The notes beneath the pieces were generated by a model. That model worked only from the letters and a program-made list of their open reading frames with translations, ran no database searches and was not told where the DNA came from. Below are positions 25,232-33,887 of a stretch of DNA of 64,000 nucleotides, piece after piece. The DNA comes from an archaeon (GTDB taxonomy: Archaea > Asgardarchaeota > Thorarchaeia > Thorarchaeales > Thorarchaeaceae), in contig JAJRZD010000042.1 of NCBI GenBank assembly GCA_024275415.1, forward strand, positions 1-64,000. Reading direction: 5' to 3'. Numbering within the stretch: position 1 is the first letter of the stretch; each line of letters begins with the position of its first letter. Both the position numbers and the translations under genes were made by a program.

Positions 25232-25552
25232 ATGGCAAACTTAAAAGAGATTAGTAAGTGGCTCGTCATTATCGGAGGTGTTGTTGGCCTACTACAGGGC
25301 ATACTTACAATCATCGGAGGATCGATCAGTCTGATCACTGTTCTTACGCTGAACCCACTTATCATGGGAATCATTGCGATACTGATATCGCTGGTCGTCC
25401 TTGCGACAAGTGGAGTTGTGAACATCCCCGCGTTGAAATTCGACAACAATTGGATAATATTACTGATTCTTGGAATCCTGCTTTTCGTCTTTGCAAGCGA
25501 TATTGCAGGGATTCTTGTGATAATCGGCGCGATTCTATTAGTGGTAGAATAA
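25232..25552 (+). CDS. Small four-helix membrane protein, paralogue family
   Basis: 106 residues with four hydrophobic segments (about 9-33, 39-62, 71-88 and 90-105). The centre reads GVVNIPALKFDNNW and the end is GILVIIGAILLVVE. The minus-strand gene at 27060-27419 has the matching GIVKIPLLRVRRN and GTFVLIGAVLMLF in the same places, so the two are paralogues; 27441-27809 is a more distant third. The function is unknown. A strong ribosome-binding site GAAGGAG precedes the ATG, and a long hairpin follows. Confidence 0.7.
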   Translation: MANLKEISKWLVIIGGVVGLLQGILTIIGGSISLITVLTLNPLIMGIIAILISLVVLATSGVVNIPALKFDNNWIILLILGILLFVFASDIAGILVIIGAILLVVE

Positions 25553-25559
25553 AACAAGA

Positions 25560-25596
25560 CACTCATGCACACACTTGCTGAGCGGTCGCATGAGTG
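25560..25596 (+). terminator. Hairpin after small membrane gene
   Basis: CACTCATGC (25560-25568) pairs with GCATGAGTG (25588-25596), a nine-base stem with a 19-base loop, followed by the pyrimidine tract CTTCTTTCTTCTC. It separates two convergent genes. Confidence 0.5.
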
Positions 25597-25627
25597 CCAT
25601 CTTCTTTCTTCTCAGTCTAGCGACGAG

Positions 25628-26986
25628 CTAGTGGATTTCCTCTGAGATTGCCCTATCAAGACGACGAATTGCCTCATCAATCTCGTCAGTTGTGATGATG
25701 TAGCTTGGAGTGAATCTGATCACGTTCTGTCCGGCACCGAGAATCCAAAGTTTCTGCTTCTGGACTGCATTCTTGATAATCCTGTCGCGCAGGGTTGTGG
25801 CCTTCCTTTTGTTCTCTCGATCGGTCACGAACTCGACGCCAATCATCAGTCCAAGCCCGCGCACATCACCGATCACCTCATGCTTCTCCATCAGCTCTTC
25901 AAGCTGCTTCATCATGTAGGCGCCTTTCTCAGCATTGCTCTTCAGGAACCCACTTTCCTCGATGTGTTTCAGTATCCAAAGTGCCAACAATGCCATCTTG
26001 GGTTCTGCCGAGAAGGTTTCAGAATGGCGAGAAGGCCCTGAATACATGGGTGCTGGACCGATTGAAGCGCCCATCGGATATCCGCCTCCAAGTGCCTTTG
26101 CCATGGAGATGTAATCAGGGACTACCCCATGGTGCTCAATGGCACACCATTTCCCAGTACGCCCCATTCCAGCCTGAACCTCATCAGAATGGAAGAAGGC
26201 ACCGTGGTCTTTGGCTATCTTATAGACGCCTTGCACAACATCAGACGGAGGAACGATGAGCCCACCTTCTCCAGACAATGGCTCCATGACCACAGCTGCT
26301 ATATCATTACCCTCGACTTGAAGGGCGTATTCCAATGTTTCGAGGATATGGTTCTTGTAATCATCATCGGTCATACCCTTGGGCTTTCGATACATGTAGG
26401 GATAGGGAACCCGAATGACATCAACACCTTGGGGGAATGTGTTCTTGTGTCTGAAATTGCTTGAGGTCAAAGAGAGAGCATACCCCGTCCGGCCGTGGAA
26501 CGCAGGACGAAAACTGACGAACCTTCGCTTGTTGGTAAGGTCTATCGCGGACTTCATACATCCTTCCACAGCACGCCCTCCCGACGTGGTGAACACGACT
26601 CTCTTCCTATGACTGCCAGGAGTAATCGAGGCGAGCTTTTCAGCCAAGAGTGTTTGGGGAATCGCATCAAAATCCATTCCGGGGAATTCATGGATGACAT
26701 CAGCAATCCGTCCTTCGAACTCCAATTGTGGTGCGTAACGAAGACCGAAAGCTCGTACTGCAACACCTCCAGTCAGGTCAAGGTACTTCGTGCCCTCAAC
26801 ATCATAGATATTGACTCCATCTCCACGGGTATGATCCAGACAGCCGTACACATCTCGATCTTGGGTTGTGAGAGCCAATGCTTCGGTTGCTCGTTTTACC
26901 CAGTACTTGTTGGTCATATTCTTGGGGGTAATATCAAAACCAAGTTCACGTAGAATCTGATAGTGCTTCTCGTCCATGAGTTTCAC
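25628..26986 (-). CDS. Class III PLP aminotransferase (GABA aminotransferase or amino-acid racemase type)
   Basis: 452 residues. The PLP lysine lies in ISMAKALGGGYPMGA, the cofactor-phosphate region in VVFTTSGGRAVEGCMKSAI, and the ring-stacking aspartate in FHSDEVQAGMGRTGKW. The layout matches archaeal class III enzymes annotated as 4-aminobutyrate aminotransferase. Some archaeal members of this family are amino-acid racemases (for example the Pyrococcus broad-substrate and ornithine enzymes), which sequence alone cannot exclude. Length is normal and all key residues are present. Confidence 0.85.
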   Translation of the reverse strand: MKLMDEKHYQILRELGFDITPKNMTNKYWVKRATEALALTTQDRDVYGCLDHTRGDGVNIYDVEGTKYLDLTGGVAVRAFGLRYAPQLEFEGRIADVIHEFPGMDFDAIPQTLLAEKLASITPGSHRKRVVFTTSGGRAVEGCMKSAIDLTNKRRFVSFRPAFHGRTGYALSLTSSNFRHKNTFPQGVDVIRVPYPYMYRKPKGMTDDDYKNHILETLEYALQVEGNDIAAVVMEPLSGEGGLIVPPSDVVQGVYKIAKDHGAFFHSDEVQAGMGRTGKWCAIEHHGVVPDYISMAKALGGGYPMGASIGPAPMYSGPSRHSETFSAEPKMALLALWILKHIEESGFLKSNAEKGAYMMKQLEELMEKHEVIGDVRGLGLMIGVEFVTDRENKRKATTLRDRIIKNAVQKQKLWILGAGQNVIRFTPSYIITTDEIDEAIRRLDRAISEEIH

Positions 26987-27059
26987 TGTCCCTTGAAAAG
27001 GCAGGCCTTGCAGCCAAGTCCCCCATTAATCTAATTTGTGATGCAGGCGTTTGTAAGGA

Positions 27060-27419
27060 CTAGAAAAGCATCAGAACCGCGCCGATAAGTACGAAGGTGC
27101 CTCCGAGGGTGCAGCCAAATATGTAGATTGCACCGCCCAACAAAAGGAACGCTAGGACATTCCGCCGTACACGTAGCAACGGGATTTTTACAATCCCAAA
27201 GGTGGTGAGCGTAATCAGAGAAAGAAGTATTTGTAGCACGCCAAGCAGGAGATTGGCGATGGCACCCAGAACCCTCCAGACATTCAGAAACGGAAGGAAT
27301 GAAACTGAAACACTGACATTTAGCAGGTAGAGAACACCAAAAATGAAAGAAACGATGGCCCCAAAGACAACCAGTACCTCCCCAACAAAGAAAGTGTCTG
27401 ATTTCTTTGCGGTGACCAT
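27060..27419 (-). CDS. Small four-helix membrane protein, paralogue of the 25.2 kb gene
   Basis: 119 residues, four hydrophobic segments, with the family signature GIVKIPLLRVRRN between helices 2 and 3 and GTFVLIGAVLMLF at the end. It follows the third family member after 21 bases on the same strand, so the two form an operon. Function unknown. Confidence 0.65.
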   Translation of the reverse strand: MVTAKKSDTFFVGEVLVVFGAIVSFIFGVLYLLNVSVSVSFLPFLNVWRVLGAIANLLLGVLQILLSLITLTTFGIVKIPLLRVRRNVLAFLLLGGAIYIFGCTLGGTFVLIGAVLMLF

Positions 27420-27440
27420 CGAAACATCTCCGTGATTCGT

Positions 27441-27809
27441 CTATCCCTTGAGGATAAGCAACAGTCCAGCTAGAACAATCATGAGACCTGCGAGTGTTCC
27501 CAGACTCATCAGCCATGCGAGAATATTGAAGGATATTCCTCGTCCTACGATGAAAATGGCTATGAGTCCAAAGAGAGTGAGCAATGCCCCAGATCTTTGA
27601 ACCTTCCAGTGGATGAATCCGCATGCATCAAAGGATAGTAGCGTCATAAGAAGTAATGCGATGCCAAGAACAAAGTCAATCAGTGCGTTGAAATCCCCGC
27701 CAATGACCCCATTGACGGATGCGATCAGCATATTTATCGAGAATAGAAGAAGCACTATTCCTCCAAGCACAGTATAACCTTGCGCGGCACCTTCTGCTTT
27801 GCAGCCCAT
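27441..27809 (-). CDS. Small four-helix membrane protein, distant paralogue
   Basis: About 122 residues from ATG 27809 (MGCKAEGAAQGY). Four hydrophobic helices with GFIHWKVQRSG between helices 2 and 3, equivalent in position to GIVKIPLLRVRRN in the neighbour, and a C-terminal GLMIVLAGLLLILKG. The frame extends to 27893 but without coding character. It is the first gene of a two-gene unit with 27060-27419. Confidence 0.6.
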   Translation of the reverse strand: MGCKAEGAAQGYTVLGGIVLLLFSINMLIASVNGVIGGDFNALIDFVLGIALLLMTLLSFDACGFIHWKVQRSGALLTLFGLIAIFIVGRGISFNILAWLMSLGTLAGLMIVLAGLLLILKG

Positions 27810-27941
27810 ATTTATCAACCTCAAATAAAGTGGTGGGAGATTGGTCAAAAGGCGATAAATAACCTTCCCCACAGAGCTACCAGCGTAATACACAGGATTG
27901 TATTGGGATAGTCACTAATCCGGACTAGCAAATAGTCCAAG

Positions 27942-28817
27942 GTGACCTTATTGAGATATTCAGACTATGATGGGCGACGGCAAGAGCGACCTGTGAGATT
28001 GGACAGAACTGAAGGGACGGTCATTATCGAAGGAAAGGCATATCCTGCAAAAGAGATAATCGAGGCCCTTGCACAATCTGGCTATTCGCAGATCAGGTCT
28101 AGCGGCGATGCATTGATACTGGGAAGGAAACGGATTGCACCTATATTCAAGTCCCCGAAGGAACGAGCAATGGCTTCACTTTGCCATGGCAGTCTTGCCT
28201 ATTGCTGTCCACTCACAAAACGATGCGCAGAAAGAGACAGGGCATTGGAGATAATTGGGCTCAGCGCAGATGAATATGAGCAGATGAAAGGCGAGTCGCA
28301 TATCAGGTTCTTGGACATGTCGGAAAGAGCTACATCACATCCCACCAGCTATGACTGGGGACGTCCCGCTCGTGAGAGAGTAATCAATAAGCCCGCCACA
28401 GATAGGGGGTATGGCTCAGATGACTACAGGAGAGATTACGACCAGTTGGAATCAGTTCTGGACTCGCGATATGCTCGTTCGACTGGCAGACCCGGTCAGA
28501 GGACATGGGAGAAAGAGCCTCACAGCGGACAGAGGGGAGGACTACACGAGTCTCAGCGTGGAGGTTCTTTCTTGACCGCCGGGCTTGGCGATGGTCTAAT
28601 GCAGCAAGCCATTCGAGGGAGGGATTCTGGGAACTCCTGCAGCATAAGGTCAGATGCGAAGGTGGAGGGACTCGGTTCACTTTTTGCGCAGGGTGAACTA
28701 AGCCCATTTGCAGATGAGAGCAAATGTGAAACGGATAGGCTTAGTTTCTGTTTCTCCTGTGGGAGGACATTCGACCCAAACACAAAGGTCTGTCCCTACT
28801 GTGGAGTGCCACAGTAG
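27942..28817 (+). CDS. Zinc-ribbon protein with central Cys cluster, unknown
   Basis: 291 residues from GTG 27942 (TTG 27951 possible). The N-terminal 65 residues are a small alpha/beta region. A Cys cluster follows (LCHGSLAYCCPLTKRCAERD) with DRALEIIGLSADEYEQMKG. A low-complexity Arg/Gly/Ser-rich middle (about 110-235) looks disordered, and the C-terminus is a zinc ribbon CFSCGRTFDPNTKVCPYCG. I do not recognise the family. Zinc ribbons at both metal sites and a disordered linker suggest a scaffold or nucleic-acid-binding role, but that is a guess. Confidence 0.6.
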   Translation: MTLLRYSDYDGRRQERPVRLDRTEGTVIIEGKAYPAKEIIEALAQSGYSQIRSSGDALILGRKRIAPIFKSPKERAMASLCHGSLAYCCPLTKRCAERDRALEIIGLSADEYEQMKGESHIRFLDMSERATSHPTSYDWGRPARERVINKPATDRGYGSDDYRRDYDQLESVLDSRYARSTGRPGQRTWEKEPHSGQRGGLHESQRGGSFLTAGLGDGLMQQAIRGRDSGNSCSIRSDAKVEGLGSLFAQGELSPFADESKCETDRLSFCFSCGRTFDPNTKVCPYCGVPQ

Positions 28818-28829
28818 GACGCAAGTGTA

Positions 28830-29864
28830 TCAGTAATTGCCAATGGCTGCCTCTCGCCTACGAGAGTAGTCAGCAGGATAGTTGAAGGTAGTCACAATCC
28901 TTTCGATTCCAGCATCCCGTGCCAATTGTTTCAGCTCTTGTACTTGATCCATTGTTGTGACGCCCCATCTGAACAAGGATGCCCTACCACCTCGGCGAGT
29001 GAACTCGTTCGTGAAATACAGAGACTCTACAAGCTCGGTATAATCGCTCGTTCCTTTTTGAGGGAGTAATGGAGACCATGGAAAGAGGTTGATCAGAACA
29101 TTCCCTGTAATCTCACCTAGCTTTGCATAGTCATAGCCATATTCATTCTTTGCCCCTTCAGAGAGCCCTGTTTCAGGGTCAAGAAGAACTTCAACTGAAA
29201 GACGTAACGGGTCTTCACGTTCGGTTTGCTCGTCAATTTCTCTGGCGGCAGCTTGAAGCATCACAAGTCCTTCGTGGACTTTGTCGCTTCTCCATTTGTG
29301 CCACTTGTCGTGGTATTCTGGGTTCTCAATGATATATTGATATGTCAGTCGAGATGGTTCTTGATCGACCAGTGGTGCAAACTCCTTTCTGCAACGCTCA
29401 CAGAAACAGAAGTAATCTCTGATGAATCCGGTGCCAAAGAGCAGAATCTCGTCTATGGGGTAAGACCCAAGCTCCTTGATTATCTCAGAGCTGTATTCCC
29501 AGAAGTCATGACTGTTGGGGCAAATCTGATGTTCCATAGTCTGCCCAGAGGAGGTCATGCACTGGTACTTGGGATCTTTGGCGAACCATGCATCAGTATA
29601 GAGATCCATACCAATGACTCCGTTGATTCCTAGTGCATGAGTAAGTTCGACCCATTCCTCAAAAAATTGGACATTCTCCTTGTGAATTGGCGCAGTCCGG
29701 CTGGGATAGTTCGCATATCCGGTAGGACCCTTCCCCACAATGCCAACACTCTCCATATAGGATGCGTATGTGGAAAGGAAATCCTTTGCGGACATTTCAA
29801 CATCCTCAGGTTTCAACAATATGACCATCTTCTGCATGAAGAACTCTCGATAGTTCAGTTTCAT
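28830..29864 (-). CDS. Glycoside-hydrolase-like TIM-barrel protein
   Basis: 344 residues without signal peptide. The pattern ICPNSHDFWEYSSEIIKELG followed by PIDEILLFGTGFIRDYFCFC and ERCRKEF is typical of uncharacterised GH-type barrels, where a CxCxxC cluster follows the third strand. Later strands contain LRLSVEVLLDPETGLSEGAK and NVLINLFPWSPLL. Candidate catalytic acids are not certain. It could act on sugars of cytoplasmic or lipid-linked glycans, or be non-enzymatic. It is a single gene, convergent with the zinc-ribbon gene. Confidence 0.55.
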   Translation of the reverse strand: MKLNYREFFMQKMVILLKPEDVEMSAKDFLSTYASYMESVGIVGKGPTGYANYPSRTAPIHKENVQFFEEWVELTHALGINGVIGMDLYTDAWFAKDPKYQCMTSSGQTMEHQICPNSHDFWEYSSEIIKELGSYPIDEILLFGTGFIRDYFCFCERCRKEFAPLVDQEPSRLTYQYIIENPEYHDKWHKWRSDKVHEGLVMLQAAAREIDEQTEREDPLRLSVEVLLDPETGLSEGAKNEYGYDYAKLGEITGNVLINLFPWSPLLPQKGTSDYTELVESLYFTNEFTRRGGRASLFRWGVTTMDQVQELKQLARDAGIERIVTTFNYPADYSRRREAAIGNY

Positions 29865-29959
29865 TTTTGGAGCCCCATCAAAGTGTACAAATTTCGCGGA
29901 TGTTACATAGCAGTTAGCTCAGCCTTCGCTAAAAGGATTTCTTCGGTGAAGTACATTCA

Positions 29960-32785
29960 CTAAAAGAACTGGTCAAGGGTGGTGAATCCCATGAGGCTCT
30001 CAAAACTCAGCCCTATTGCATCCAAAACTTGCCCGAATACAGACTTGAGAGTGTCTATGTACTTGTCCTTGTCAATCCAGTATGATCGCTCCTTGGCAAG
30101 TGAAACTGGGAGAACTCCATTATGATCCTTGGTCTTGATATATTCAATCAAAGACCCTGCATGGGGTTTCTCGCTAAGCATCCTAGCAGCACGGACATGC
30201 TGCGGCTGAACATCCCCATAACTTTCGAGTTCCTTTGTCAGTTGCACTCGAAACGCCAACTCCTCGGGCGTGTACGGCTCTGCTTTCCCCTCAAGGCGGT
30301 CGATGACTGTGTGAACAATCTTGCTGATTTCCTCACGTGCGGTTTCGAACCCTTCTGGACTGTCTACCTTCGCCAGAACGTCAAGCATCTCTCTGAAAGC
30401 ATTCTGCACGAATAGAGGCGTATTGCGTTTCTTCCCGCTTAGTCCCTTGACCTCTACGTATCCAGACTTGTATACTCCAATGTAATTCTTCTTCCTTTCT
30501 GAAAGAGCTACGTACTTGTAGGTCTTCTCCACCTCAAGGTCAATCCCAAGCTCGTCCCGTGACCACCGGACGAGCTCCTCTTGTTGTTCCTTCGAAGGAT
30601 TATCGAGGAATACAGAGTCAGTATCACCATATATCACTTTGACTCCCATTTGCTCTGCTTTTTCTTTAGTGCGAAGGATTGCATTCCGGCCATATGCAGT
30701 GACGCTCTCTGCCGCAGGCATACAGAATAATTCGAAGTGCTGTGCTCCTGTGACGCCGTAAGATGCGTTAACGAACACCTTTAGTGCTTTCTCCACGACC
30801 ACATACCAATTGCGAGTCTGTTCATCAAGGGACTTGTCCTTGCTTTTCCCCTTGAACCAGTTCACCCGAGTGTCCCTGAAGAACCCGATTGTTTCGCTAA
30901 TCATCCCCCTGTTCTTGATACATGTCCAGTGATTGGTTTCTGGAACGCGGTTGTGGGTAGCCTTCTTGCATTCGTCGTGGGGACAATCGACGGTTTCATA
31001 GCTGATATTATGTGTCTTCATAATCGTAGGGTATAGGCTTGCAAAGTCAAGTACGGTCGCATTGAAGTGGACTCCGGGCACAGGCTCGATGACGATGGCG
31101 CCCTTGAACGCCTTGTCTTTAATCATCGCCTCGGTCTGTGCAGAGCTTGATTTCAGCATCTGGATCTCATGTTGCTGAGGAATCAAGAAACCCCTTAAGC
31201 GGTGTTCCTGCCTGAACAGTGATTGTATCCAGCTAGATATTCCGAATCGGGTAACATCCTCCATGGACAATCGGGAGATACGCATCAGGAGAATGATCAA
31301 TCTCAGTAGCAGATTCTCATTATACTGAGTGATGCGCAGAGTGATTCGAGCATCCAGCCAACAATAATGTGCTAGCTCATAGTAAGGTAGATTATTGATG
31401 TTATCACTCAGACCCAGCTTCCCGATTCCCAGAAGACCTTGCCCGATGGACTCAAGACTGCTCCGCTCGTATGCACCGGATAACGCATATAGTCGGATTG
31501 ACGGGTTCTTGAGGAACCTGTACAGGTCGATGTGTATCCCGCCTTTCATCAGCGCGGTGTCTTGGTTATAGGACATACGAATCGGGCATTCATTATCCAT
31601 ACGTATGCCCAGGTTCTTCGCACGGTTGTAGAGGTATTTCAAATCGAAAGTGTCACCGACAAAGGTCAGAACAAGGGGGTACTTGTCAATCATTCGAAAG
31701 GCTTGGGTAATCATCTCCTTCTCATCATGGAAGAAGACAATTTCAAGCTCTTCGGGATAATCGGGCGTCTTCTCGCCCTTCGGGTGTCCATCACGACGTA
31801 AGACATAACACATGTTTAGACTCTCATTGTCAGAGAGACCAATTGCAGTAACAGGATGTTCTGCCTTAGCGGAATCGGGGATGCGATTCTTTTGGGGAGA
31901 ATACACCTCGATATCGATGGCAATCCTTCTGATATCAGGGACTTCAGTGAAGAACATCGGTGCGTATTGATTGATTATCCGTTCAAGCCCCGTAGGATCA
32001 CCCAATGACTTCTTGAACGCTTCTAAGATTTCCAAGTCAACCTTCGGTTCGCAACGTACTAGATTCCCTTTCTCGATTCGGTATGGCAGCCCTAGAACCA
32101 AGTCATGGTCATAAGTGTAGCAGTTGCGATAACGGATATTGGCCTCCCATGCATGACTGATGGTTGTCAGGTCTGGGGTACGTTCAACCAGTACCTCTCT
32201 GATCGAGTCATTCCGTCCACCAATAGCGAGTGGATCATCAGCAATCACCTTGGTCATCCGCCGAGTTTCATCCCGTAGAAGGTCTTTGAGTTCAACAGTT
32301 TTGGTTCCGATGAAGCCAGGTTTGTTACCGACTTTACTTTGGACAACCTGTGGTGGAAAATCAGTGTAGCAAAAGGGTTTGTGCCCAGTGTTATCGTACC
32401 AAAAATACAGCTTCTTTGTTTCGGGGTTGTACAGTCTAGCAATCGCCTTCTTGATATCGCCCCCAACATAATCCACTGATAGTAGATAGGATGGGCCTAA
32501 ACTATCAGGAGTTTCACGATACCCAGCGAGATTGTGTACAGTTTCGCCATCATAGACAGAATCGATGATATCCTCTAAGGTGTCATAATCGACATCATCT
32601 TCTGTATCGGTGGGCTCCGGGCTCTTAGAGATTTGAGGGGAGCTTTGAGATGATGACTGGTGTGATACTTTTTTGGGCTGTGCCGCAGGATCGTCTGGGA
32701 GTGACGCTTTCCTACTGCCACCGCCAAAGAAATCCTCCAAACGGGATTGGCTGCTTTCTTCTTTCTCATCCTTCAACGGTTCCAC
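29960..32785 (-). CDS. polB: Family B DNA polymerase with proofreading domain and two PIP-like motifs
   Basis: 941 residues. The first 80 residues are a disordered tail with a canonical PCNA-binding motif QSRLEDFF (13-20). Exonuclease motifs follow: Exo I AIDIEVYS (Asp291, Glu293), Exo II LTFVGDTFDLKYLY, Exo III YCWLDARI. Polymerase motifs are DFASLYPTIM (A), NASYGVTG (B), YGDTDSVF (C) and SERKKNYIG. The C-terminus ends in TTLDQFF, a second PIP-like sequence. All catalytic residues are intact, so it should be an active replicative or repair polymerase. Most archaeal PolB proteins carry the PIP box only at the C-terminus. Confidence 0.96.
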   Translation of the reverse strand: MEPLKDEKEESSQSRLEDFFGGGSRKASLPDDPAAQPKKVSHQSSSQSSPQISKSPEPTDTEDDVDYDTLEDIIDSVYDGETVHNLAGYRETPDSLGPSYLLSVDYVGGDIKKAIARLYNPETKKLYFWYDNTGHKPFCYTDFPPQVVQSKVGNKPGFIGTKTVELKDLLRDETRRMTKVIADDPLAIGGRNDSIREVLVERTPDLTTISHAWEANIRYRNCYTYDHDLVLGLPYRIEKGNLVRCEPKVDLEILEAFKKSLGDPTGLERIINQYAPMFFTEVPDIRRIAIDIEVYSPQKNRIPDSAKAEHPVTAIGLSDNESLNMCYVLRRDGHPKGEKTPDYPEELEIVFFHDEKEMITQAFRMIDKYPLVLTFVGDTFDLKYLYNRAKNLGIRMDNECPIRMSYNQDTALMKGGIHIDLYRFLKNPSIRLYALSGAYERSSLESIGQGLLGIGKLGLSDNINNLPYYELAHYCWLDARITLRITQYNENLLLRLIILLMRISRLSMEDVTRFGISSWIQSLFRQEHRLRGFLIPQQHEIQMLKSSSAQTEAMIKDKAFKGAIVIEPVPGVHFNATVLDFASLYPTIMKTHNISYETVDCPHDECKKATHNRVPETNHWTCIKNRGMISETIGFFRDTRVNWFKGKSKDKSLDEQTRNWYVVVEKALKVFVNASYGVTGAQHFELFCMPAAESVTAYGRNAILRTKEKAEQMGVKVIYGDTDSVFLDNPSKEQQEELVRWSRDELGIDLEVEKTYKYVALSERKKNYIGVYKSGYVEVKGLSGKKRNTPLFVQNAFREMLDVLAKVDSPEGFETAREEISKIVHTVIDRLEGKAEPYTPEELAFRVQLTKELESYGDVQPQHVRAARMLSEKPHAGSLIEYIKTKDHNGVLPVSLAKERSYWIDKDKYIDTLKSVFGQVLDAIGLSFESLMGFTTLDQFF

Positions 32786-32875
32786 TCAAAGTTATTGGCT
32801 AGTTTCTCTTGATAAGCACTTCCCATAACAAGCAAGTGGAACCGGGCTGAGTTGTGTTATTTAGTAATCATTGTG

Positions 32876-32915
32876 ACATAGGAAAATTGTTCATTAGTCA
32901 CGGCGTCATAGGAAA
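32876..32915 (+). repeat. Direct repeat pair upstream of the PPC gene
   Basis: CATAGGAAAA occurs at 32876-32885 and 32906-32915, exactly 30 bases apart (about three helical turns); each copy is preceded by TTAGT. The second copy ends directly before ATATG, at the start of the gene at 32919. It could be a regulator site or an effect of local duplication. Confidence 0.4.
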
Positions 32916-32918
32916 AAT

Positions 32919-33356
32919 ATGACAACACTACAAAAGACCAGTATTACCCACACACTGGTGGTTCGACTATCTTCAGGGGAGGATATCTTGGAGTCGCTAG
33001 AGAAGATTGTGCTGGAACATGACATCAAAGGAGGGCAACTCTCGTTGATTGGTGCCATCAGTAGTGCAACACTTGGTTACTTTGACATGGAGTCGAAAGA
33101 GTACAAGAGCGTCACATTAGATGAGAATCTCGAGGTGACAAGCTGCATTGGCAACATATCCCGACTCGAGGATGGAACGCCAGTAGTCCACGCACATATG
33201 GTGGTGTCCAATGAATATGGAAGCTCTTTCAGCGGACATCTGATGAAGGGGTGCAAAGTGTCAGCCACTATCGAGGTCATATTGCATGTGTTCGAGGGGC
33301 AACTCACTAGAGCAAAAGACGGTGCTACCGGACTGAATCTGCTCAAGCTTCAGTAG
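32919..33356 (+). CDS. PPC (DUF296) domain protein
   Basis: 145 residues forming a single PPC domain: SITHTLVVRLSSGEDILESL at the N-terminus, GGQLSLIGAISSATLGYFD, and the conserved VHAHMVVSNEYGSSFSGHLM with its histidines, ending EVILHVFEG. These domains form trimers; in plants they are part of AT-hook DNA-binding proteins, while prokaryotic stand-alone members are uncharacterised. The gene overlaps the end of the convergent HIT gene by 14 bases. Confidence 0.88.
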   Translation: MTTLQKTSITHTLVVRLSSGEDILESLEKIVLEHDIKGGQLSLIGAISSATLGYFDMESKEYKSVTLDENLEVTSCIGNISRLEDGTPVVHAHMVVSNEYGSSFSGHLMKGCKVSATIEVILHVFEGQLTRAKDGATGLNLLKLQ

Positions 33357-33777
33357 CATTCCTGATGAGCCCAGCCACTCGCTCAAGTTCCTCCCGAGGT
33401 GCCATCGAATCACGATATCCTTCAGGGTACCGGAATCCGAAGTCGTCATTAGGGCGTCGAGGGATCACATGGAAATGTAAGTGAGGAACCTCCTGACCCG
33501 CGTATTCACCATTTGCGACTGCGTTCAGTATCCCCACGTCATTGTATGCTGCTGAAACTTTCCTGTCAAGAAGAGACAGCTTTGTGATAAGATGCTGGAG
33601 CACAGCCTCGTCAGCGTCAAGCAAATTTGTGAAATGTTCCTTTGGGATGAGCAGGCAGTGTCCTTCGGATATCGGGAAGATGTCCATGAACGCCATGCAA
33701 ATATCATCCTGAAAGATAATAGTAGATGGAATCTCGCCTTTCACGATTTTACAGAAGATACACTCATCGCCAGTCAT
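33343..33777 (-). CDS. HIT-family nucleotide hydrolase
   Basis: 144 residues. Cys6-x2-Cys9 (ECIFCKIVKGEIPS) begins the fold and the catalytic histidine triad is HLHFHVIP. HIT proteins of this type hydrolyse AMP-lysine and other nucleoside phosphoramidates or dinucleoside polyphosphates. The motif is intact. Single gene, divergent from the GIFT-like gene. Confidence 0.92.
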   Translation of the reverse strand: MTGDECIFCKIVKGEIPSTIIFQDDICMAFMDIFPISEGHCLLIPKEHFTNLLDADEAVLQHLITKLSLLDRKVSAAYNDVGILNAVANGEYAGQEVPHLHFHVIPRRPNDDFGFRYPEGYRDSMAPREELERVAGLIRNATEA

Positions 33778-33887
33778 GGAGATAGGATGGGTGATGCGTG
33801 AGATAAATTATTCGAAAGATTCCAATAGGCATCCCAGCAAGCCTCATTAGTCATTCCCACAAAGTAAGAAGCATTCAGGTTCAGAAG

